Shown: piece by piece, positions 34,838 to 47,137 of the stretch
Layout of the letters: the number at the start of each line of letters is the position of its first letter
Numbering within the stretch: position 1 is the first letter of the stretch
Notes under the pieces: model-generated
Database searches by the model: none
What the model was told of the DNA's origin: nothing
What the model saw: only the letters and a program-made list of their open reading frames with translations
Program-made: the position numbers and the translations under genes
Origin: Micropterus salmoides
Taxonomy: Eukaryota > Chordata > Actinopteri > Centrarchiformes > Centrarchidae
Assembly: GCF_014851395.1 (NCBI RefSeq)
Contig: NW_024040485.1
Coordinates: 9,442,384-9,506,383, forward strand
DNA: 64,000 nucleotides
Direction: 5' to 3'

Positions 34838-37385
34838 CTGTACAAACAGATAAATTAAAAGGAGGAAAGGAAAGAAGAAAAAGAAAAGAATCAATGACTA
34901 TTATGACATACACGCACAGAAAAAGATACACACACAAAGACACACACTTATGGAAGCAACAACACCTATCTAAGAACCCATGGTTCCAACAAAACAGCTC
35001 AGCCAGTTCTACGCTGTCCCCTATCATCTGTTGAGCTCAATGACTGTGACACAAAACGCAGTTAGGCGAGAGGGCCTACAGCACAGATTAGTGGTGCTGA
35101 GCTGCTGATTTGTCAGCCAACAGCGATCTGTCGGCAGCCTGCGGCTCAAGGTGGTCAGCCACTGTGGAGAAACCAGAGCCCTGTGACAAGCGACACCAAC
35201 CCTGCATGCGGGGTTCCAAAATGACACGTCAGGGAGTCTTTCTGAATATGTAATGGAGTTTCGGCTCTGACAACAGCCTTCAACAACATAAAAAAAAAAC
35301 CCCAACAACACTGCTCTCGCTGTTGGCAGAAAAGTTTGTTGTCAACAACGGTCTGGCGAACAGGAAAAAGGACGCAGACAGGAACAGGGAGGCAATGAGT
35401 AATACAGAACAAAAGACATGAGTGCTGTGTCCCTGTGCTTGACCCAGCCAAGCTGTCCAATGAGCAATGAGCACACATGGGGGAGATGGCATTTAGAGGC
35501 CACGAGGAAAAGAGAGAAAGAGAAAAAGCATTAATGTTCATGTGATCCTGGGTGCATGTGTATTCACGTTACTGCAGCTTTTAAGCTGTCAGACGGTCCT
35601 TTGTTAAAGGCAACATTACAGGAAATTATATTAGATTTTTATTTGAATAGAAGGCTGAAAGAATTCTAGGTATGGATGGCACTCACCTTCTCTAAGTGCT
35701 AATTTTGTTTAAGAGGCCCAAACAAATCACTCCAACATCATTAGACATTAATTAAAGCTTGCAGTACGATCCATTGACAGTGACGGCTTAATGAAAGAGA
35801 GTGCATTTGGCCACTGTAAATCAAAACACTGAATATAAAAATAATGTCAGTTTTATTGTATGTCAACAAGGGACTCTTTCATTTTGTTTGTTCAAGGAAG
35901 AGAACTACCAGCGAATTCACAACACTCACTGATTCGCCCTGGAAAGTTTCAGACCGGCAATGTTTTACTCTCAAGAGCAAACTCGCTAATTGGATTCAGC
36001 CCCGCTGCACGTGTTATTTCTTTTGCCTCCTTAAAGACGTGCTGGTGTTACTCAAGGAGGCTGTTTATGGTGATTCTCATTCAGGACCACAATCAGTGGG
36101 GCTCTTGAAGTCACCATTGAGCTGTCTGCCACAGCTCCGTGGAGAGAGGGCCCCGCCAAGTGCCACTTGATGACAGAGGCTGTGACCTGTACGATCGGTA
36201 ACCCCGTTGTTGTTGCCTGCCTCCCATGCTTAACTGCCGCTGGGAAGACTGGCTCTCTTAAATGCCGTTGATCAAAGGCTTGTCTGGCATTTGGCATAAA
36301 GCTCCATTGGAAAAGGCAGGCAAACAGGGCAACAGTAATGGAGGGAAAGAGCATGTCACCGCATAGAGAGCACAGCATTCCACGCTTGACCCTGCTGTAG
36401 CCTATTAAGGGTGCAGACAGTGCTGTTGGTGCACCCCAGCAGAGTACTGACACATCTAGCTGAGGCCAAATGCAATTGTGCTGCTGCGTGCATGTGTCTG
36501 CCTGTGTGAGCAGCTACTGTGTAGAGTCAGAGACTTCTGCACTCAGCCACTTCAGTCACCTAGTCAATCAATCTGTCTTGCAGCCCTTCATTCTCATTAA
36601 ATCCACCATTATATTTTGCATTGTTTCATGTACACTTTAAAGCTGCTATGCATATGATTTGAAAAAAAGAGAGGCACTGTTTGACTAGGAAATATGTTAC
36701 AGTAAGTCCTCTATAAAATCTATAAACATAAAAAAAATAAAATCTACCTTCACAAACCACATTCAGTTTGATGTGGTATTATTTTGTCAGTGGTTGTGCT
36801 TCATTTAATCTAGTAAACAAATTAAACGTTCTCACGACTGTGCTACATGCTGTCAAAAACAATGTCAAACTGGTACGCAACACACAACATGTAATCTAGA
36901 GTACGTGAGACTAACAAGTGGTATTTTTTGCCTCTCTCTGTCATCTCATTTGTTATTTGGTTGTAAGCAGTGGTGGAAGAAGTATTGAGGTCCTTTACTT
37001 AATTAAAAGTACAATAATTGTACTGTAATGAGATACTCCATTACAAGTAAAGGTCCTGCATTTAAAATTGTACTTAAAATGCTGAAGTAGTATCAACAAA
37101 CAAACACTAACAAATGTAAAAGCACTCATTATGGAGAGTCTAATATTATCATGCATTATATCAGTAGATTATTGTTACTGATCAAGAAATGTATACGCAG
37201 CTTTTAAATGTCATCAGCGATTAAGAAGGTACTGTTTGTTTAATCTGTAACAATATATCATATTTTGTGATTATGCATGGTAACAAAGAGAACACAGCTT
37301 TTTCAAAACACATCTATTTGGAAACACAACATTGCACTAGTAACTGAAACTGCATGAATAAAATAAAAACCTCAGAAGCACCCAC
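34838..37385 (-). other. ptprt: ptprt intron
   Basis: A 2.5-kb intron. The 5' half of a CAGTGGTGGAA-type DNA transposon (36968-37290) lies just after the donor of the 37386-37659 exon. The remainder has no recognised element or exon. Confidence 0.75.
36968..37290 (+). mobile_element. 5' half of a CAGTGGTGGAA-type DNA transposon
   Basis: The left end CAGTGGTGGAAGAAGTATTG is intact and is followed by CCTTTACTTAATTAAAAGTA, GATACTCCATTACAAGTAAA, GGTCCTGCATTTAAAATTGT and TTTAATCTGTAACAATATAT, a dispersed fish family of hAT-like appearance. The expected 3' half (GTAGTGGAGTAAAAAG to CCACCACTG) is missing here. No transposase ORF. Confidence 0.68.
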
Positions 37386-37659
37386 CCCGTTGGCTGTACT
37401 GACAGCCTGGTAATAGATGCTGTAGCTTTTCTGAGGCAGAAGAGGGGCGTTCCAGTAGCCGTTATAGGTCTTGTTGTCCCCCACAGTGAAGGGCTGGGGC
37501 GAGTGGATGCCGGCGGCAGGGAACTGAGCAGTGAAGTAGTACTGGGAGTTCAGGAGTGTGGCGTTCTGGAAGTGAATGGGAACTGGGTAGCAGCGCAGGA
37601 TTTCTGCTGTGCCTCGTGCTCTGCGTGGACGTTCCTCCTCCACCACCACCTGGTAAACA
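37386..37659 (-). CDS. ptprt: ptprt exon: membrane-proximal FN3 domain with RPRR cleavage-type site
   Basis: A 274-nt exon, phase 2 to 0, with acceptor gtttgcag|T and donor AACGGG|gtgggt. The 91 full codons run VYQVVVEEERPRRARGTAEI, then LRCYPVPIHFQNATLLNSQY, and on to PFTVGDNKTYNGYWNAPLLP and IYYQAVSTANG. This is the membrane-proximal FN3-like module of PTPRT. The RPRR motif fits the R-X-R/K-R furin consensus at the place where R2B phosphatases are processed into non-covalently linked subunits (known for PTPRM and PTPRK; inferred here). Sequons NAT and NKT are present. The donor, gtgggt, is weaker than consensus. A fragment of a CAGTGGTGGAA-type repeat ends about 100 bp beyond the donor in the following intron. 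Confidence 0.95.
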
Positions 37660-38807
37660 CTGCAAACACAAGAATCAGAATGAACAGACTCCAATGGGCC
37701 AAAGGGGCGCTTTCAGAACACAGTTGGCAATGCAGGCAAAAGTAGACAAATTGCTTCTTTATGAATGGTGCACCATAGTGCACCAAGTCTCTAGAAATGA
37801 TTCTTTATTTAGACGTCGGATAGAAGAGATTTTGAATGAATTTCTCTGTACCTACTATGATATGGTGCACGATCAGGTATATGTGCTCATCTCAAGATAC
37901 ATTATGAATACATGACAAGAATGTGTGTGAACATTAAGTTCCCTGGCAGTTTCCTTTTCAACAAAACATCTTTGTGCATACAGTCAACAGAAACAGAGAT
38001 GAATGTTTACAGTCTAGAAGAGATCTAAAAAAAAAAATGCATATTTTGAAATCATTCTTTGATTTATTTTGGTATATAAAAGTTAGAAAAAAATCTGAAA
38101 GCTAAAAGCAAGAATTGAACAGCTTACACGGTGCTACACATGGGGTCAAGCACATATAGGAAGAGTAAGGGCAAGAAACTTTTACCAATAATGGCACCAG
38201 GCTTTGTCGCCAAAAGTATGGAGTAAATAAAAAGAAACTGTTCATTTGCAAGTAAAAGTAAAAAATGCTTTAAAGAGTAGAGTAGTATAAAATAGTTAAT
38301 GATGTCTTCTGTGGTCATAAACACTTCTTAAATCATCAAACAAGAACTCCATAACAAATTCACTTGCTTATCCAAGTGACAGGATAGACTGAACAAAATA
38401 CAATGCAAGATAAATGAGCAGTGACACAGGACAGGGCCTCATGTTATTTGCATTTTCATTATTCATCAACTGAAAAGGTTAACGGCTCTTTCCATTTCCT
38501 CTCCATCAGAGCCTTGTGTTTAGCTAGATCAAAACTGCAGCCCTCTGTGCCTCTGACAGAGATGACATTGTCTCTGAGCCGGCCACTTAGCTTGAGCAGG
38601 AGACTGACTGTCTTATAGACGTTCACGTTAGTATGCATCTCACATCCACCTGTTAAATCTATTGAGTTGCTGAGTGACAAAGAGTCTGTTTACAGCCGCC
38701 ACGGAGAATAACCAGCCATGATTGGGGAACTAGCGTTCCATTTCCAAAAGAGTCATGCAAACAAGAAGTTATTATTACAGAAGATGGAGCAAAGCTACAC
38801 TGCTCAA

Positions 38808-38852
38808 TGAATGAATGTATGAAGATATGTATGAATGAATGAATGAATGAAT
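38808..38852. repeat. (GAAT)n microsatellite, imperfect
   Basis: Two short GAAT runs are separated by GTATGAAGATATGTAT; the main run is at 38831-38852. Confidence 0.9.
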
Positions 38853-41172
38853 ATTAGGATGTGACATGCTCTGGTTCTCTAGTTTTGGAAAGCCGATTTC
38901 ATTTACACATTTGTGAATTTTTATTTACAGCCTGTGGAGTTATTTTTTAAAACTATTTGTAGCACTATGGGTCGTAATGAAGAATGGGTCCACGTTTTTT
39001 TTTTGTATCATGCACATGCACAAGGACACATATGTGGGCTACTACTCAATACACTCACTTTCCCAAGATGCAGACTCACTTGTTTATAGCACACCATTTT
39101 CCTTTGTACGAAAGAAACAGCTTCCAGCAGTGCTGATCGCATAAGATTGATTAGTTTATAGTTTAGGATTACAGAGGCTATATGTAGTTTTTAGCGGCCA
39201 CTAGCGGTGAGGTATCAGAGTGCAACCTTACCATCAGAAGTTAGTGCTTGTGTGCATGCTCTAACTAATGAGCGAGCAGATTCCGACACAATGGAGACAG
39301 CATCACACAACATGCGGAAAACGCAGGTAAACACCTAGTAATATTTTTATCCGCTTATAGTGGAACTAATCCATGCTTGTTGCGAAACAAAAACTATTAG
39401 TGCGCGAGACTGAATATTATAAATGAGATGGTTGCCACACTTTAGTATAAAGGTTAAGCCGAAAAATTCTATTTCGCAAATAACCCTTGCACTCCTAAGC
39501 ATTTGTATTTATCTAATCTTTCATTTAATTGTACCATGCCATATAAAAAGGATGCTGAAATACACTGAACATCTCCCATCGCCCACATTATTAGAACAAC
39601 AACTAGAAAAAATATCTTTGTCAAAAAAATCTGTGCTGTAGTGGCTGTACTCTAAACTGTATAGTCACAGTACAAACAGCCCTGGAGATGATCAATTGTT
39701 CCCCGTGGTTGGTACTGGATGATTAAGTGTCCCCTTGTGTGTACAGCATGTGCTCTTTAACCCTACAGTTTATCATAAGGTGCTTGCAGTGTCATTAGAA
39801 AACCCCCCTTTGCTCTTGGTGGGTGTGTCCCAATTCCTTAGAGCTCGCCTATTTAGAGCTGGGTTGGGAGGTGATGGACTATTTAATCCTGCTGAGAGTC
39901 TGCAGGAGAAATCAGCCTTTAATTACTGTCCCCTATTGAGAGCAGAGGTCAAAGGGCAGGTGGAGACTGTACATGGGAGCCCCCTTAAGTAGCTGCAGAG
40001 CGGCAGAGAACTGAGTGATGAGGTGCCTCATCCAAAACACTCTAGATGTGATGTGAGTTACGATGGGAAGATAGAGTATTTAAAATTATGTATGCTGTCA
40101 ATCATATAACAGTACCCGCCACTGGACAAACAATAACTATTGTTTTATGATATATTCCTGTGTCTATATTGTTATTTTAGAAATCAGCTATGCCTAGTAC
40201 AAATTATGGCCACAATAACAATGCCTTTGTGTTTGCTGTGCTGTAGCAATGTACACTCACTCAGAGCTTGCTCATATTGGTACTTTATATTCCAAATCAA
40301 TCTGCAGATAGTGAAATAAAAACAAAAGCTGGCTCCCCCCCGGGTGGCTCCTTATGATATGATGATGTGGCTGTGCCATGAGTTAATGATAGACACAGTG
40401 TGAATAGGACTTCCTTTCCTCAGGCAAAATATCAAGCGCCAAAGGCTATGAGGCTCCAAGGGTAAGAACGCTTGTAACGCGGAAATATAAACCACTGCTT
40501 CTCCTCCACAGAATATTCACTGCAGCAAGAAACTAAAAAAACTAACTCACAATAAATTTGCAATTTAATAAAAATGTTTTGTTCATCTTTGTAAGTGATT
40601 GCAACAATAATACCCACTTTACAGGTTTCACTTAAAGCATTTTTCAGCAGTAACTTGCTGTATGCCCATAAAATATTTAAAGAAGCACCCTACCTTGGTG
40701 AAAATACTACCTTCCCCTCAAATACTTGTAAAATGTAAAACGGACTCGAGAGTTTAACATTGGCGATTTCAAATGTAACGATTGCTTTTTTCTTTAATTA
40801 CTGCTGTAATGTTAATGTGCCTTTGAGCTGCTGACACCTTGTCACCTCATGCTGACTTCACAATTTACATTATGAATCATTTTGACAAACCAGTCATTTA
40901 GTCATATTCTTGATTCAGTATGACATGAATGAGCAACAAAAAAACAACAAACAGATGAACAACAATGCCTTGATAGCAAGAACAAAAATCATTTACAGAT
41001 GAATCAATGATCTCATTTGATCTGATGCCAACCAGATAATTGTACTGTAAGATACAATACTCATATTCAAGATGATAATCCAGGGATGAGAAAATATTTA
41101 GATCAGATTAGAACTGTTTATTAATGCTGTTTGATAATCCATCATATTTTTTAAACTGATCTCAAAAGTTAC

Positions 41173-41210
<38 letters not shown>
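41173..41210. repeat. (TA)n microsatellite
   Basis: A TA run with one GTA interruption, directly abutting the transposon fragment at 41211. Confidence 0.95.
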
Positions 41211-41211
<1 letters not shown>

Positions 41212-41338
41212 CTATTAAATATCTGTAGTGAAGTAAAAAGTTCAACATTTCCCTCTGAAATGTAGTGGAGTAAAAGCCATAAAATGTGTACTGAAGTACA
41301 GTATTTGAGTAAATGTACTTAGTGTCTTTCTATCAGTG
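41211..41338 (+). mobile_element. 3' end fragment of a CAGTGGTGGAA-type DNA transposon
   Basis: GTAGTGAAGTAAAAAGTTCA, then ATTTCCCTCTGAAATGTAGT, GGAGTAAAAG and TACTTGAGTAAATGTACTTA-like sequence are the 3' part of the family whose 5' half is at 36968-37290. The terminal inverted repeat is decayed (CTTTCTATCAGTG). Coding exon 37386-37659 lies between the two fragments. Confidence 0.6.
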
Positions 41339-44300
41339 TATCTCTGTATGTTTCAATCAATATGCGAGTAAAACCTGTTCTATTAGCAATGCTCTTGAGC
41401 CAATCCATGATGTTGCTAGGCAAGTGATGAATGGTTCAGCGAAATGTTAGTTACTAATCCTGGTAAAAGCCAACTAAACCTTCCTCGGGAGAGGAAACCC
41501 GCAGTTCACATCACATTTTAAAGGTGCGTAATTGTAGTTAATTCCAAAACCGCTGAAATCCTCAACTTCTCTCCCTGAGCAGAAGATGGAAAGACAAGGT
41601 GAGAAAGCGGAATGAGGGAGGAAGCTGTATGAGAAGAATTGTATAAGCTGTTAAAAGTGGTCTGCCAGAGGGGTCGGCAGGGCAGACCTGTATTCCTGCA
41701 GTAGTGCTGCAACCTGAGCTGACACCAATTAGGACTCCTCCAGCCTCGCTGCCCGATAGATTTCAGCTCTGCCGCCATGTGACGCCAACCAATTATGGCG
41801 GATTGACTCGGAATCGACTGGATTGTGACCTGAAACTCAGATTTATTTTTCATGTGGGCTGATAGGGGAGAACTCCAGATGAGGGAAGGGGTATGGGGAG
41901 CATTTCAATCACTGTCTCTCTCTCTCTGTAATGCTAATCGGTTAGCTCTATATGCCTATATGTCTGATTTAAGAGCGGTTGTAAGTAACACACATCTCCT
42001 GACCCAGCATCCTTCCTCCATTCGTCTGCCTCTTACTCTTTATATTTCCCTGGTGTCCATAAAGCTATAAAGCAAACAAATTAGAAGGTGCCATAGATTA
42101 CATTTGCCATTAAATCGCAAAAAGCATCGAGTTGTGTCACATTTAGGCACAGCTATTAGCGTTTGCTATGCCGTGATCAAAGAAAGTTAGTGCTTATTTT
42201 AGGTACTGTAGAAAATCACTTAACTGATTTAAGGCCGTGGTTGAGCACAGATAATGTGATGCTACAGGGTACAAACTACACTGGAACTCAGTTTCCTCAA
42301 TGTGCTACTTACTTTTTCTGTTTATGTATATGTGTATGAGCTTGCTCAAGGCAGAGGTTATGGCAGGAAAAGAGAAAAGGCCTGATTTAGTGGTGTGAAT
42401 GATAAGGAAAGCATCTCAAATTACTTATTTCTGCAGAAGCATGTAAACATTTATTTTGATGCTACGGAGTGAGGAGGCGTATTCTGGCCCTGACGAGGGG
42501 CCATTGCAAACATTAGTTAAACACGACATGACTGATAGACAGTTCACTAATCCTCTTAAAGGAACAGTGTCCCCTCTGGTAAAAATTGTTCCCGGCTACG
42601 CATGTCGTCCCCAGAGATTAGAAGCCAAATCCAAGTTGGAAATGTTATACCGATTAGCAATTACACAAATATGAAAAATTGACTGCCTCCCTCTGCAGTG
42701 ACAACGTCTGCCCAGATCTATCTAAAATATGATTTGACTACAGTATGACTGCAGGATGCTGAAGTGAAACGGACATTTGTCGTCTGTTACGTCTTGATTT
42801 TTTTATGAAGCAGCGTTATCGTGTGATCTTCCAGTGTGCTGCCCTTCCTGTATTACAGCAAAACATCTGCTGTTTGAAACTCAAATGTCTGGAGCTCTAT
42901 TACCTCCCAAACCCAATCAGCGTGCAAGATTGCGTTATCAAATCAAGCTTCATGCTGCTCTGCTCTGTAGTGCTGCAGATCAGTGTTCTCCCTTGTCAAA
43001 TCCTTATTTCATAGGGGCTTTAAAGCTGATTTCATAAAGTGTTCAATTTCAAAATGAGCTACCCACCACTCTAGAAAAGTGAAGGCTACTCTTGCAACAT
43101 GAGCAAAAGCACAAAATTAAATCTAACTATGGTGGGAAATTTTAGTGCTTGGTTGACAAAATGCTAACTCTCTGATAGATTGACTGGATCAGCTGTGTTT
43201 CTAAGTTTTTGACTTCAGGGACTCTTTCCAGTACTGCAGGTCAAGGAACATTTTGGAAATCTCCTTATATGTGCCTCAACTACGAATGTCACTTAACCAT
43301 GCATCTCAACCCTCTAACCTTAAAGAGATTAGAGACGTTGTTATTTTTGAGCTTGGGAAATTCAAATTTAAATTTATCATTATTGGCCAGACAGCAGATC
43401 CCAACAGAGCACCTAACTCAACTCCTCTGAATGGAAGCTACTTTATAGTCACCTTAGATTTTCAAAGGCATCGTGTGTCACTTGGGGTGGAGGTAGAAAA
43501 CACCTTCAAAAGCCTGTCAGTATCCCATCTTAGGCCTGCATCATAATCTCTCCTGTTTGCTGCCCTCCACAACCTCCTTTCTTTTGCAATTCATATTTAT
43601 TGAGGCATCGGGCGCACACATGAAGGCAGTATACTGTCCTTTATGTCCTGTGAGATTTAAGAGAAGTAAGGAGGTGGGGAAATAAATGTGTACCTGAAAA
43701 CCCCCAAAGTTTATATGTGGAGAGGCTCTGCTGTGATCAAAGGATGCCACAATTAGTTTTGAGGTGCAGTTGTGCCATGTACTGAACTCCACTGTTGAAT
43801 GAAGATGAATTTTTTAAATAGATAATCTCAGGAGACTCATTAAACATATATGATCCTTAAAACTAAATGTCTGTACCAAAACAAATTATTTTCTCTTTAT
43901 ACACAAGCACCAATGTGTATCTCCATCTAAAATGGATTAGATGACAATTTATAAGTTTTAAAAAGCATTAGTGCTGAGCCAAAGAGAATGAAGTGGATCT
44001 CAAAGTAAAGTTTATATCTCCAAAGACAAATCTCTTTCATCTGGTCACGAGGTGAGCTTGCCTTCCAACGGTAAACAATAGAGGAGCCCATCATGCTAAT
44101 TAATGGAAGCTCCGATTCACGACAGTCTTAATTATAATTAGGGGTTTGTAATTAGCCCACTGAAAGAATGGCAGCTTGAGTAAGGCCTTCTGAATTGTAC
44201 CTGAGAGAAGATTAAAAACCGATCACTCCGTCTTTCTTGCTCAGGCCTCTCCATTTGGCACTGGGGCATTAATCTGGGCAGCTGCACATATGGTAAACAT

Positions 44301-45329
44301 GAGCTGACAAGCCTGACTAAAGATCTCCAGGCTGTAATCTTTAAAAAAAACTCAGATGAGTTGATGTGTGTAAAATTGAGTTTTACAGTGAGCACAAGTG
44401 TTCATCATTCCTCATATGAAGAAGTGAACCCACTCTCACGGTCCTAGAGGCTGAAAGCACACACTGTTGTAGGCCAAGGACATAAACCAATACTAAAACA
44501 ACTCATAAAATAGACATTTCTTTAATATTGGAATGACCAATTCACTACGCACTTCCAACTCCCACTGTTGTTCTAGGAAGGATGTACAGCAAAGAGGACT
44601 ATCATCCTTTGATATACATTAAGTTGACAGGTTCTATTTACCTTTAACCAAGGAGTCATCTGACGCCCAAAACAACCAAGAGAAACTGCTCTTATGAACC
44701 TAAGACAGCAGTTTAAAAGAATAGTTGGTGTTAAATTAAACAAACAAATACTTGCGGCGCAGTAACACTAAATGGAAGAAAAAGGTCTTATAGAGAAAAA
44801 TTGTTTAGGCACAGCTCTACAGCTAATACTAACAAAAAGATAGACGATCAAGTAATCAGTATTCGTGCCAGAAGCCTGTAGTGACTTTTGCCCAACAACA
44901 TAGCATTTAAAACAGAACAACTGTACCGCTTCCGTTATAAAAGACTAATAAATGCAACTTTAGACAGGCATAATTCCTTCATTCCACAGTAACCCGTGGT
45001 GGCTCGTGGTGGGCAGCCCGGTACATAAAAGACATGTAAAGAAAAGAGATCCTGAAGCTAGCCTAGGCTGCACCAGGTTTTGTTCTCTTCTTCAAAGGCT
45101 ATGCTTCTTTTTCACAGGATCAAAATCCACAAACAAATAAAGCTCAGAAAAAGAGATTCGTACAGAAGGGTACTGGATTCCCTGGCAACACTCCTTCATG
45201 GTGGGGTATTGAACACGGACTCTTTGATTATTTTTTTTCTGCTGATGGTGGTTCCTGGTGTTTTAATATGCTGTTTTGTTGTTTTAACTCTGTGCTGTGC
45301 ATGTGTGAGTCCTTTCAGTGAAAGCCTAC

Positions 45330-45432
45330 CTCACAGGTGCACCTCTGCTTTGGGCAGGTTTAAGCAGTACAGTGACTGTACTGTCTGTTTGGTTCAGAGA
45401 AGTTTCCTGGTCATATGCTGGCATGGAAGGAG
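45330..45432 (-). CDS. ptprt: ptprt exon: start of fourth FN3 domain
   Basis: A 103-nt exon, phase 1 to 2, with acceptor tcctcag|CT and donor GTGAG|gtaggc. Read on the minus strand it gives APSMPAYDQETSLNQTDSTV and then TVLLKPAQSRGAPV(S). This matches the PTPRT segment between the TTKIS end of the third FN3 module and the VYQ-VVEEE strand of the fourth. One sequon (NQT) is visible. There is no start-to-stop ORF here; the exon was located by its conserved GAPVS end, and both phases fit the flanking exons exactly (G+CT at the 5' side, AG+T at the 3' side). Confidence 0.93.
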
Positions 45433-46252
45433 CTGAGGAGAAAACCAAACAAAAAGGGGTTTTAGTACACCGTAAAGCAAAGTTCAAAAGAGTTCAGTTT
45501 TAGTCAACATCAAGTCCTCTTGTATAACAAGTAATTCAGCTCGGCAGTAAATAGAAGAAAGAAAAGCCAGTTTTCTCACTTTTACACTGAGCACTTACTG
45601 CCTTTTGCCTTTATAGCAATATAATTCAATCATTGAGTACAGCAATAACAGAGTGAAACATTTGCTGCTGTCACAAAAGTATTCACAGAATCTGGCAGAA
45701 AGAAAAGTCTTCAAAGTAGTGCACATGTATCAAAATAGAAAACTGTAGAAAGTAAGAAGAATAGCCAACTAGCCTCATAGTCATCATTCCATCGATAGTA
45801 AGACCAGTCATGGTGTATGGAAACTAAATCCATAATTTGTCTTTGGCCAATAAGGTTATTGTGTTAAATCTAATGTAATAGCCAGACCAAATAATTTAAC
45901 ATATATTAGTAATATTTATTGGTTCATTTAAAGCTAGGGTCAGCAATAAATTTTTGTTATATATTTGTTGAACTTTTCTATACATCCCAACACAATAAGC
46001 ACGGCCAATCATGTCATTCAGACCGAGTGAAATGATTGGCCGGCCTACCTGCCTGTCTGCCTGTTCACTCAATGTGCATGAAAATGTGTTTTAATGTATT
46101 AAAAAGCAGATGGATGGGATTTCCCCTTTTAGCCAAAAGAATGATATCAGTAAAGTAAAACCAGTCCTATCTAACTTTGGTTGAGTTACATTTTCTATTT
46201 TGGTCATCAAGAACCCCACACAACAACTGGCCATGCTGCTGACCCCACTGAC
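45433..46252 (-). other. ptprt: ptprt intron, 0.8 kb
   Basis: A short AT-rich intron between the third and fourth FN3 coding segments. No element recognised. Confidence 0.8.
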
Positions 46253-46454
46253 CTGATATCTTGGTGGTGAACTGGGTGATGATGGGGGGGCCATAGCCCT
46301 TGGCTGTGCTAGCACGCAGGGTGAAGGAGTACGTGGAGCCTGGGTAGAGGCCTGTGAACATGTGGGTGGTCTCGTTGCCCAGCTTCACAACCTTCCCACT
46401 TTGGTTGGAGAGGTCCAGCTCAGGGTCAAAGGAGCTCACCGCCTTGTAGGAGAT
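46253..46454 (-). CDS. ptprt: ptprt exon: second half of third FN3 domain
   Basis: A 202-nt exon, phase 0 to 1, with acceptor ttcctag|ATC and donor ATCAG|gtcagt. It encodes ISYKAVSSFDPELDLSNQSG, then KVVKLGNETTHMFTGLYPGS, TYSFTLRASTAKGYGPP and ITQFTTKIS. The block SSFDPE-DLSNQSG, the LYPG-TYSFT-RASTAKG-GPP motif and the TTKIS end are close to diagnostic of PTPRT rather than PTPRM or PTPRK. Two sequons (NQS, NET) are present. LYPGSTYSF is the tyrosine-corner/F-strand of FN3. The exon ends with a single G that completes the alanine codon of the next exon. Confidence 0.95.
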
Positions 46455-46936
46455 CTAGGAAGGAAGGAAATGAATATTCTGATAGTGGCCTCTGCTACCC
46501 CGCGCTAAGCTCTCTTCGGCTGAGGAGGATTTGTAGTCATTCAATGAAAACGTTTTATGTTGGAGGCATCCAAGTGGCTCGGATAGCTGAGGCATTTACT
46601 GTACTCACTGTATTGATGTTTTCTATCCCACTCATGGTGGTGAGAGTTACCCCATTTGTTCTCTTTCCCCTCCGCACTACTCAGTAATACCAAAAGCCAT
46701 TTTTACAAAATTCTTATATTGTACTTCTTCATGTGTATGCCTATTGGCTAACAATATTATAAAGAATATTTGATCCTTTATTAATATAAATCATGATATG
46801 GTAAATATACGCAAGATAACATGTAAAATTCTCAAAATAAAATGACACCTGCATGATGAACTGTAATAACTTTTGTGGTAACTTCCAATCTAAATATTAA
46901 TTTGCCCAATACTCCGGTTTATGAAAAAATACTTAC

Positions 46937-47137
46937 ATTACCACCAGCCTCAGCTGTACGTTGTGTTTAAAGCTAATTTGCGAATGTCAGCATGCTAACA
47001 TGCTAGCCTAAGATGGTGACTATGGTAACCATTATATCTGCTTAACATCGGCATTGTGACTGTGAGCATGTTAGCGTGCTGACATTAGCATTTAGCCTCA
47101 CAGATCCACCAGCATTGCTGTAAGCTCTTAGTATTGC
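46937..47137 (+). mobile_element. MITE-like fish repeat (ATGCTAACATGCTAG type)
   Basis: GTCAGCATGCTAACATGCTA, AAGATGGTGACTATGGTAAC, TGTGAGCATGTTAGCGTGCT and ACATTAGCATTTAGCCTCAC are landmarks of a short dispersed repeat I know from percomorph genomes, rich in nested GCATGC/GCTAGC palindromes. It is non-coding. Ends are approximate. Confidence 0.62.

Larger units (their letters stand above)
37660..45329 (-). other. ptprt: ptprt intron, 7.7 kb
   Basis: It contains a GAAT tetranucleotide tract at 38808-38852, a (TA)n at 41173-41210, a transposon 3' fragment at 41211-41338 and a possible conserved block at about 42450-42690. ORFs on both strands have no family features. Confidence 0.75.

Noticed and set aside
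38459..38680. Minus-strand ORF with VYKTVSLLLKLSGRL resembling the TVTVMLKPAHSRG strand of the fourth FN3 domain
   Set aside because: No GT donor in the right phase and no upstream match. The true exon with an exact GAPVS end and correct phases was found at 45330-45432.
43541..43792. CAPDASINMNCK stretch considered as the start of the fourth FN3 exon
   Set aside because: Only the first residues resemble the family and the following splice phase does not fit.
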